Below are positions 13,801 through 25,800 of a stretch of 64,000 bases of DNA, piece by piece. The stretch is from NCBI RefSeq assembly GCF_964204645.1, contig NC_134028.1, positions 13,195,263 through 13,259,262 on the forward strand. Direction: 5' to 3'. Made by a program: the position numbers and the translations under genes. The notes under the pieces were generated by a model. That model saw only the letters and a program-made list of their open reading frames with translations. It was not told the origin of the DNA and did not search any database. The stretch comes from Tubulanus polymorphus (taxonomy: Eukaryota > Nemertea > Palaeonemertea > Tubulaniformes > Tubulanidae). How positions within the stretch are numbered: the stretch's first letter is position 1; each line of letters begins with the position of its first letter.

Positions 13801-16800
13801 TTTTGTTTGATTTTGAATTTCCCACTTATTCTGGAGTATATGCAGTTCTGTCCATGCATTGACAAAATGTGGCTGGTTAGATGAAATGACATTTAAAATA
13901 AGAGCTAAACTTTGTATTTTCATATATTATAAAGAGTATTCCATTATTAATCAATGACATACTTTTTATAATAACATAGTGACTTTATAAAGTAGACGTA
14001 AATGGCATTATAAAAAGTAATTAGTTACTTATAAACCGTTTTTTTTCTGAGCTAAGAAAGTGTGCTTTCCCGTTAATATTATTAGGTTGTATCAATCATT
14101 ATCAATAATTTAGAAGTGTCGAATTGTATACTAAGACAGGTATAATTTATATCTTTATGGATTTGAATCGGTTTGTACAGCGGTCAGTACATCGGTCTGT
14201 ATATCGGTACATTGGTAATCAGAAGAATAAATTACATTAATGTCCGAATTCAAAAGCGCTGCTTATATGTCTGTTCCGTGATCATCTAATCGGCTCTACC
14301 CGTGAAGACTATTAACCCTTTCAGTGCGTCTACACCGCAGTGCGGTGTACGAATCGGTGATGGATTTTGCTAGTACACTGCACTGCGGTGTATTGATGTA
14401 ATTAGTAATTAGTTTTTATCTCTATTGAAAGATGGCAGCACCTGTCAAACATAGTGAATTATTAGTAACTAACGATACACTACGTTGGGTATTGATGCAC
14501 TTTAGTGGTATTCCGATTATTCAACACACTAGGGCGAAATTTTTCAAAATTTTCAAATTATCTCCAGCACGATAGGGTATTGATTAGTCAGCACTGAAAG
14601 GGTTAATGAAATCGGAATTGTTCTCTAGAATCATTCTCACCAGAGCAGCGAGTGCTATTACCGCTTGCCCATGTAATGGATTTTTCTGCAGGTTTCGGCC
14701 TTCATTACATTTTTTGTTCTTTATGTTTATTAGGGTTGCTTGAGTTGAAGTTATTCTAACGTATATCTAGATTTCCTTTTCATTTCGTGCTCCATTAAAT
14801 TAAGCTTCTAAAATTTACATTCATATTAACATGTCATATGCATGCCTGTAGTCTTATGTCACTGCAACCCTATTTAAAGTTCGATCAATTTCTAAACATT
14901 TTGCCACACTGCATGATTCTTGTAAGTTAAGATTTATATATTGAAGGAATTTAGTAACATCTAGGTCCATAATCAATTACAATTAATTTGTCTCCATTTT
15001 GTTAATTTGAATATCATATTATTTGATATCATGATTATCAAGAAACAAGGTCAAGCATCATTTAGTAGAATGGGAAACAAGAAAATTAATTTTAGAAAAT
15101 TATTTGACGCATGCGAAAAAAATGTAGAATTTCTGGGCAAAGCTAATGTGGAATTGCAAATTAGAAATCGAAGTTTTAAGAAATTTGGGGAATGATGAGA
15201 TTTGGCGATTGGGTAGATGATACAGGTCTTCGACTCTAGTAGTGGTTTAAATTTCTTTATTGAAAATTCTCAATAATTGATCGCGAACTTGCCTCTTATG
15301 CCTCTAAGCTGGTCTGCAACTTCATTGCCTCCATGGTTGAAGAAAGAGCTCTTCTGATGTCTGCTTCATCATGACTTCGAGCATATCGTGTGGCCTAGCC
15401 AGCCGGCCCGGTCCCGGGCCACGGGTTTGGCTGTCACTCGATATCCTAGAGTCTTGAGTCTGGGTGGGTTGACATTGTAGTAGACATTGTCATTTAAAAT
15501 AACATGCTTATGTTGTTCTGTATGAATTACCCGTGTGTCATGTATGTTGTATTAATTTATTTTAAAATTTGTATTTATTGAATTTGGGAATTTTATCCCG
15601 GAATTTCAATGTAATAAGGATCAATAAAGAATTGAATTGAATTGTCACCTAATACACATGCCATCAGAGGACGCGAAGCCGTATATGACAGCTATGCTAT
15701 TATAAATTGCTAATCTCACGAAACCTGCATACTCCTAATATCAAACATATTTTCTAAAACGTTTGAATATTGAAATTATATGTTTACACATTTTCATATT
15801 GACCGCTTGTAGCCGCTGATGAAATTCACCCCGGCCCTACACACATCGTAGATAGCTTTGTCATTCCACCGGCATGCCCACGTCAGGGTCTGACTGATAT
15901 CAGACTTCCAAATCGTGTATACATCCGCCATTTAACCGAATAATCCGATTTACTTATCATTTCTATTTATGCCTGCCGCTTCTGATATAATCATACATCC
16001 TTTACTATTACAATACGTCTTCTCATGATATTCAATGCAATATAACATTTCGACGTTCAAATATAGGTCATTATATAATCACAGGAAGCCATTCTACATC
16101 TATGTCAATAATATTTTGCCAGATAGCTTGTTTGTGTACACATAGACCTGTGACGTTTTGCACATCGATTTACGGCTGTCGTTTGTAAAATGACGCTGAA
16201 TGGTTAACATTGTTTAGGTTTCATAATGGTAACGTTTTATAAGGCGTCAAAAAATTCATTGAAATTTTGAATATTTTCTCCCAATACTTCCAATCGGCTT
16301 AGAGCTGATGGACGAAACTTTCCATTACAATTCCAACCCCTATTTCCCTCCCAATGACAAAATATCAGTATTAAATCAATATCAATATAAAGTATATATC
16401 CAGTGGTTATAATTTGTACCAACAAGAGCTAACAAAGTTATTGGCAGAACAATTTCATAAGGATCATCGATCAGAGTATACAAAACTACCCCAGAATAAA
16501 TCCAAAGTGTGAAGGAGCTATTTCGGCAAAGTGCTACCACATGAACACCTTGACCCCGAGATGTCTTGACTAAACACATATAAAAACAAAATATCAAGAA
16601 AATCCACTGAAACATCTTGAATAATTCCTAAAATAATCCAAGAAGGCTAGAAATTGCATCTAATTCAAACGTAGGTTTGAAAAGGAAGCATGCCAGCACT
16701 GGTGTAACATTATGAGATGGATATGTAACCTACCTGATTTGTGGGCTGAGCGTCTATGTCATTGCCCATCAAAGAGCAAATACTGATATGCCCATCAAAT

Positions 16801-19800
16801 GAACAACTCGAGATAATGGCTGGATTACGTGGACACCATTGGACATCATAACTCCACTGACTGCTAGTCGGCAATTCATAAACGACCTATCCAAAATATG
16901 AAAGCTAAAGATAGATGAACTGATACAAGGTAATGGAAAACAAGAGCTTCATCTGCGAACTAGAGGTCCTAAGCTAACATGCCCCACTCTGAAAGTGGTC
17001 TGAAATGCTTTGACAATCTAATAATTTCTAAATTCAACACCCTGATACCCCCCGGTGAACATATACAGAAACCAATGAGCCTGAAACTACCCCCCTACCC
17101 CTATTCATTGAATATGACACATGCTACAACTTCGCAGTTGGTCACAAAATATGCTTGTGTTAGAAAACTTTAACAGGGATGAAAACGGCCCATATTGAAA
17201 AAGTCGGAAAATATTTTCAAAAAAAAAGATTTTTTTTGGGGAACAAAAATCAGTAACTTTTAGCCAAAAAACTTACTTCCTTTTGGTCAAGATGTTAATA
17301 GTTTGGGCCGGAATTAGAGCCGCTTTTTGAATGAGACGCCATATTGGTTTCTCGGACTCCACAGTTGTGTTAACAACTGCCGAAAACCGTCTTAAGGAGC
17401 ACTCCTAACTACGGAGCGCTCCGATGTGACGCCCGCGATTTAGGTGATTAAAGCGATTGAGGTGATGTTGAGGTGATGAGAAAATGTTAGAAAAGGTCGG
17501 AAAACAGTCTATGGTTGGAAGATTTTCATCCCTGCTTTAAGCATGTGTGGTCAGTTCTCATTCCCTTTGCAGGCTGGATTGACAAAGATCGTTTTTTTTT
17601 TTGTACAGTCGGTTCTGACCCACCCCGGTAGATCATCCCTTTGTTTGTTTACAACCAATGCAAGTGTTCCATGAGTATGTCAAAAGCACCAGCATTGCCC
17701 ATGGGCAAAGAGGTTTACCACAGCCTTCAGAGATATGAGATATTTGACAAAGTTCAAATAATATCAAATAACGATATACATGGGGATGCAATTTCAAAGG
17801 TACGAGTAGATTCGGCCCCGATTAATTAAATGATCCGAATCGCAAAACCCAAGGCAGAGCCACTTCACCAACAATTTGCGCATTAGGGGATGTCGTGTCA
17901 GCCACAGGCGCGGCTGGCGGGATATGAGAGCGTCATGTCATTTACCTTAAGATTTCATGTTTGACTTATTGGAAGGATAAAATTTGGACATAAAACAATG
18001 AAGTAAACCTGGAAAAACCTTAAGTAAAACATAAGCCCCAAGGGGCACTATGGCCAGCCTGTCAGCTTTTCATAGAATGGCAAATGATGCATTCTGTGGG
18101 TTATATTTGTCAAAATACATTCCAAGCTCAGAGACAATGCCTATGACTTACACAGTACAATCGTGTTTTCATAAGCACCACAGACAGGCAGCGAGAATGA
18201 GTTTTCAAAATTTACGCCCCCTAGTGGTTAGATTTAGAACTAATTATGTGAGAGGATCGTTGTATTTTGAATCCAGGTACATGTGTATCAATTTTCATAG
18301 AAATCTGCTAAGTAGATATCAATGAAAATGCATTTCCAGCAACTTGTAAGTGGCGCTACTGGAGACCATATGAGTTACATACTTAAACCATACATCAATA
18401 CAAGTGTCTTGTAAAGGGCTACTAACCACACATTGCAACCATGATCCTATCACCAACAGTTATGGGGCTAGGAGCAAAAATCTGTGCCTTCACACTCCCC
18501 TGGTGGCAGTTCATTGTGGCAACTAATCATGCAGGTTGGCAAAGGATACATAGATTTTTTCACTTAAACCGTTGGAATTTTGCTCCCCTAGCGGTTAACT
18601 CTTAACCTGCCGGCTGCGTGATTGTTAAGTCCTGTGTGTGCCAGATGAATTGCATGTTAATGAAGTTAACTCCTTAAATCCTCATAACTTCTGAACTATT
18701 GTATATAGCGCATTGAAACTTCACTAAGCAGGAGTTTATAGTCATAGTCACGGAAAAGTGCAGAAAGATTTAACTTCCGATTTTAGAAAGAGGGGGGTCC
18801 ACTGGCTGGGGTTATTTTTGGGGGTCCAGCGTAAAAAGACCCCCTAGAAAGTCGAAATACTGGAGTACTAAAAAATGTCATTTTCATGTGTGTTGTTTCA
18901 TTAAAATTCGTATTAACTCCAAGGTCAACTAAATAATAATAAGCGGTAGATAATAAATCAGGAAATTAAATCCATTAAATAGTTAATCCTCTGGGTGATA
19001 TTAGGCCCTGTGAAATCATCAATTAAAGTTTGATGGACTAACGGCAATGGCAGACTATACAATTTTTTGAATTTCTACTCACAATGGTAAAATTATCCTA
19101 GGTATTCAGTTGAAATCGTAAAATAAATTAAAAAAAAGAAATGTCTTTAAGCATAAAATAAATCTCATTTTCCTATTTTTTTCTTTAGGCCTTTCATATC
19201 GTATTTTTCTACTACTGCCCGTACTAGCGCACTGACAGCAACTTTCTCGTAAAAACTACGCTGATATCGTAGATGTTGGCAGGTCTGATGTTAGGGGACT
19301 ACAAAACATGGCAAAGCGACACAACATAGAACTTCGAAATCAATCGAGGTTTAGTCAACATTATTCCATTTTAGAGGCAGTTTAAAGAGTTATCATTTGT
19401 GGTTAGATGATGCAAAATAAGTCAACCAAGTAATAACCACTGGAAAACTCGAGTAAAGGACAAAAAGATTTATTAAATAAACCGAATGAAGCCACGTGAC
19501 TTGATTGATAAAACACTACATCAGCGCTGTGATGATAATGTAATGATGAACTGATGTAAATTCTTTCGGTATGATAACTATGGTTAGAAGTTGTTTTACA
19601 ACTTCGAACCAAAAATGGCAAAAGATGCATTCTGTGGGTTAAATTTGTCCAAATACACACCCAGCTCATAGACTTATCAATCCCAGGGCTGGGTTTCATA
19701 GAGGTGAAAGAAAGATAGTCCCTGGGAACATTTTGAAATTTGTCAGTTATAACCATGGTTTCTCATTGTTGCTATGGTGGTTGTCACCCATATTGAGGAT

Positions 19801-22800
19801 TTACCCCCAGGGATAACTTTGATACTCAGTCTATGAAACCGGGCCCTGGCCTGCGTTTTTCAAAGCAGTGTTAAGTTATCCCTGTGATAAGACTATCCCA
19901 GTGTTAAATTTAACTATCCCGGTGATTGTTATCACAGGGATAACATCTCGTTTTTCAAAAGCATTTTACCCCAGTGATAACTATCACCGGGATAAGAGCA
20001 TTTATCCCAGTGATAACATAAAGAAAATGGCTGACATTTCAGCCTAATGTCTCACTTCAAGAACGAACATATAGGATTTCTTCACATCACAGGATCACTG
20101 AGGCTACACAGTGGTGTTTTCATATATTTTGTTTATCTGATGTCACATATATGGATGTATTATTGCCATGATCAGTCACCGAGCAACCATAACAATGAAA
20201 AAGAAATCAATATTTTGATAATTTATCCTGGTGATAGTGTTGCTATCACCACGTCGGAGGTGTGTTAACTTTATCACTGGGATAGCTGATTTTATCCCGG
20301 TGATAAAGTTAACACAGGTTTGAAAAACACACTATCCCAGTGATAGTAATATTTAACACCGGGATAGCGATTTATCACCGGGATAGGGCTTATCACCGCT
20401 TTGAAAAACGCAGCTCTGGTCAATAACTTACACAATTCAATCGTGTTCTCATGAGTAGCACAGACAGCGACTGGAGCTGGCAGGAACAGATAAATCTTTT
20501 CCCTAGGTCTTATTGATTAGAATGCGGAATAGAATTAAATTTTCTGAAATTTGCTCAATATAACAAAATTGAATTGTATTTGCTGTTTTACCTTGTTCAA
20601 TAAAGTAAAATTGAATTGGATTTGATTTTTTTGCAGAATAAGATTTGATTTAATTAGCAGTTTGAGCACATGGCTAAGTAGCATATCAAGGTCATCCATC
20701 CGATTTGAGAAAAGGCTATTTTTCCCGGACTTTGCATAATTGTCAATGATATTTTCTGTAGTGCAAATATAAATATTCCTCCCAAAAACCAAATCAACCT
20801 TAGATTTCACAGAAATTGAAATTGAAATACAATTTTAGATCTTAAAATCAAACCCAGAAGTAAAATGGTAGATGATACTGCGGGTTCATGTGAACACCTG
20901 CTGATCTCTGCGGCTAAGCCAATCATAGAGGAGTCTTTGCCTTCTGTTGGGCTTTTTAAACCATATATTTTTGCTATCAGATTTTCGCGAAAAAGCTCAT
21001 ATAAATTTCAATAAGGCTCTCTTTCAAAATTCAGCTTCATAGGGGTTGGAGAATGGATAATGCTCTAATAAATGATTTGTATAAATATATGCTCAGTTGC
21101 ACAGTCAAAGAGCCTTTACTCTGGAAACCATGTCATTCAAATTCGCTCCATTTGTATAGTAATAGGCTCAGCCTATGGCTGGCTAATAATACTAAATGAA
21201 ACCCATTGTTCTGATACAGATGAGGCGAAACAAGAATGGGGATAAGAAATTCTCTACAGCTCCTACAAATCAATCACCAGAGGTGTTGCCATATTGATTA
21301 ATAACACATTTGAGTATAGTTTTCATGATGGTCATAGCGAACCTCCAATCATGCAGATTTGAGATCGCACCAATGACCGACAAAACATTAGCAACATACA
21401 TTTTGATCTGGGTTGAATCGATCCTTATGTAGTGCATAACGACCATGCTATCGGTCCAAAAATACACATTCGTGGCTTCCAAGTTGAGCTCTCTCTTAAG
21501 CATCGCACGAGTTCTAACACTCATAGTAGCAGCAGCTAGCAGCTAGTCTTTTCAATGGGGCTATTCGGGACTTTACGACCGACAACTGACAATGAGTCTC
21601 TCCATCGTTCATTAATCGCATATTAACTACCACCCTGAATCCGGACTCGCAAGCATCACTGAAATAATGTACCTGTTCGTTTACAATTTCACCAACATTA
21701 GTGAGCTTAATGTACCGGCATACGGACATTGATTCAAATCTTGGTATACCAGCTTTGCAATAAACCAACTTCTTAGTTAATCGCCAGTTGGCTCAATATC
21801 CCCGTCCATGCTATTTCTACAAACATCCTGAAGTGGAATTTTTCCAGGTAAGACGTAAGGAGATATGAGGCCAAGCGGATCAAACACTGATCTGATAACC
21901 AACAGAATGCCGCGGCGCATAGGCAGCTTTTCCTTTATCAATATACTAAAGCCAAAACTATCAGAATCCAACTACCACGACACCCCTAACGCTCGTTCTT
22001 GTAGCTGTATCGGCAACCTCAATGTAAGGTATGGCATGAATTACTGACTAATTGTTGCTGACCCATCCAGTTATCCGGAAACCGCCGCGTGCACACAAAA
22101 TTATTACTTGATCGAACCCCATCATTTACAGAGTCAATACTCTTTAAGCAATCGCCCACGTAGAAATTCCTTTACACAACATTCAGAACATCCTCATCAA
22201 AACTACTCGCAAAATCTTCTGCAGTAAAGCTGCGTTTCCATAACCACCTGAACTTACAGCGCCAAAAAGGTGTACAGTCATACGGCACATCTTGGGTTCA
22301 ATACTAGCATCACCAGCAGGCCACCACAACCAATTCTGCGTAACCACGTCCTATTATCGATTGACGCACTAACCGATCTAAATACTCGAGTTCTTCGTTC
22401 TCCGACGCAAGATGAGAGACGGCAACCAATTTAGAAGTCATAACTTTAAATTCAGGCCTTGTATTCCTCTCCAAAGGTGTGTATGCTTCTGTCACATCAT
22501 TACCAATAAACAATTCAATCTCCGAATCAATGGACGGCAAGTTAATTTCTTGGAGATGTGACTTAAGTCGTCTTGGGTGGGAATGTGCTTAGGAATTTTA
22601 TGTTCAGTATATACAATCGGGAGGTCAATGAACGATTTGGCTTCAATGTTGCTTACTTGAATTCCTTTCAAGCAGACAGTCTCCAAGGATACGACATCAC
22701 CAATAGTGTTGAGACCACATCTAACTCGGACACGTGAAAGCTGGAAAAATGCACAAGTCGGCCAGAATTGTGAAGTCTGGTGTTTTTCTATTCATCATCA

Positions 22801-25800
22801 TATTAATTTCTTGGTCAAAGTCAAATTTTCTAAGCCGAAAAATCGCAAATGTCGGATGAAATATTTATTCCCAAGTAGTCAAAATAAAGAAAGTCAATGA
22901 CCCTCATCTGCGCATAAACGGCAACATTCTTTTTGCGAAAGCTTGATATTTTGCCAGTGAATTTAATTACGATGAAGGAATTCAGCCATCAGTAGGGTGG
23001 ATGGACAGGCAGGCAGGTGGTGTCGACATGGGAATTGTTGAAAATTGGAAAAAAGACACTTTACGAGGCACGATACGAATGCTTTTTGGAATGCTACGAA
23101 GTGAGAAACATTTACAATGCCGATGAAACCAGGCTTTTTCTGGAAATTATAACCAGAAAAATCGCTTGGGTTTAAAGGTGAAGTTTATCAAGGCTACAAA
23201 CAGAGGAAACAGCGAATCACCACATTAGTTTGTTCTAATATGGATGGTAGTGACGAGATGCCTATGTTCTGTATCGGTAAAGCTAAAAAACCCTGGTGCT
23301 TAAAAAATGTGCACTATCTTCCTGCTGATTATGAAGCAAATAAGAAGGTTTGGATGAATAGTAAACTGTTTGAACAATGGGTGAGAAAATTTGATCGTCA
23401 TATGCCAATTGAGAGAAGAAAGATCGCACTAATCGTTGACAATTGCACCGCACATCCCCATCTTGAGGGTCTCGATAATATTGAATTGTTATCTCCACCT
23501 CCAAATACGACCAGCGTGTCACAGCCAATGGACGCGGGAATTATCAAAAGTTTGAAATTCCACTATCATAAAAATATTAGCAGAACGTCTTGACGCAGCA
23601 CAGCAGAAACTAGGGGTCCAGGGACACCACGCCCACTTGGGAAGTGGTTTCAAATGCTCAACAATCTAACAATTTCAATACATAACACCCCCATGGTGAC
23701 CATATACAAAAACCAATGACCTTGAAACCAACCAAAATCATAGAACATATCAGCAGCTATGATTTTATAATTGTAGTTTTACTTCAAATATCGTGGCAGA
23801 GCTAACTCATGAAGCGAGATTTGTTGTTTTTCGCGGCGTCAGTATTGATAGCGCTACTGCTTATATTTTCAAGGTACTGTACCTGTTCTTGTTTAAGTTC
23901 TCGTTTCTTTGTGATTAAAATGGCCACTTCGTCATTACAGACGTTTATCGATAAACCTAGCCGAGAAAGTATAAATGTTCTAAAAAAGTCCGAGTTGCTT
24001 GATTTGGCAGCTCATTATAACGTATCTGTTAAAACGTCCCGAACAAAAGCGGATTTAAAGGATGTAATTGTGCGACATTTGATTGAATCTGGTGTAGTTA
24101 ATAATGATCAGTTTGAGTCAGTTCCAGCTAAAATGTCCGATGTTCCGGAGAGTGTTATCATTCGACATATCGAACTGGAGTTTCAAGAGAGAAAAAGAGC
24201 GAGAGAGGCACTTTCAACTATCGTTATAGCGGATGGAGGGTGAACACAGAGTGCGGATGCATGAATTGGAAATCAGTGCGTCTACCAGTAGATATCGAGA
24301 TAATGAAGTCGACTTCGACGTCACCCGTCTCATCAGAATGGTACCCAGATTCCAGGAGTCGGAAGAATTTTCGTCACTTTAAGAAGGTAGCGAACAATCT
24401 TAAGTGGCCTCGAGAAAGCTGGACACTCCTGCAAAGTGTTCTAGTGGGCAAAGCCCAGGAAGCTTATTCAGCTTTGAATTCTGAACAAAGTGCTCAATAT
24501 GAAACAGTTAAAATTGCTATTTTGAAGGCGTATGAGTTAGTACCTGAAGCCTATAGACAAAGGTTTCACCATCGGAGAAAAATTGATTCAGAAACTTTTG
24601 TAGAATTCGCTAAAGATAAAGAGAGTCTATTTGATAGATGGTGCGATTCAAGAGGTGTAGATAGTGATTTTGAAAAATTACATCAATTAATGCTGGTTGA
24701 AGATTTCAAAACTTGTATAGGTAATGATATAAAGACCTATTTAGAAGAGCAAAAGGTTGATAATTTATTGATTGCAGCTACGTTTTCTGATGATAATGCT
24801 TTAACTCATCAGAAAAGTAAAAAGCCGAATATCACCCAACCATCTTCCGTGTTCAATAAATCATCAACATCTCTAGTTTCTGATCATAGAGATCGAGATA
24901 GACTTATGAGATGTAATTATTGCAAAAAGCCCGGTCATTTAATTTCAAACTGTTACAAGTTACAGGGAAAACAACAAAAGGATAACAATTCTCTACATGC
25001 GTTAGGGAATGGTCTTGCAACAACAATCGAGTGCAAAGATAAAACTGTTCATATTGAAAGCAGTCCTTTAAGATCTTACGAACCATTTATTATTGAAGGG
25101 AGAATAGCATTAAATGAAACTTCAGAAAAGGTGAAATTAAATGCCTTAAGAAATACTGGAGCCTCTCAAACATTGTTGTTAGAAAGGACCTTACCTTTGT
25201 CAGAAAGTACATTTACTGGCCAGTATATTTTGTTGCGTGGCATTGGTCCTATCACGTTAGAAGTTCCACTTCATAGAGTTTTACCTTGAGACGTCATTAT
25301 TTTCTGGGTTAGTTATAGTGGGGATTAGGCCTACTTTACCCGTTCCGGGCGTGTCTTTGTTGTTAGGTAATGATCTTGCTGGGGGGAGGGTTATTGTCAA
25401 TCCATTAGTGACTAAAAACCCTATTTTAGATTCGGATGTGGAATCTTCGGAATCTAGTTATCTTGGATTACATCCTGCTTGTGTCGTGACTCGTTCGTTA
25501 GCAAAAAGAAAAAATGTTGAAGCTAGTAGTGATGATAAATCTTTTTCGTCTGATTCTATAGGTCAAAATTATAATTTAGATGTTGGTTCAAACCATATTG
25601 AGGGCCTTAGTGAGACGTTTTTTAGTAAGATTTTTGATGGGGCAGATTGCAATTTAGAGAAATTACGTTTCTTATCTAGAGCAGATTTAATCGAGTCACA
25701 AGCGCAGGATTCAGATGTTAGAAAGCTTAGCATTAACGCTGCATCTATTCTAGATGATTTAGATTGTCCCGTCGGTTATCATTTTTATTCAGGTGTATTG

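Noticed and set aside
13726-15650. Confident 3' LTR of the plus-strand BEL remnant
   Set aside because: No 5' LTR or other copy in the window allows comparison, and the length would be unusually large.
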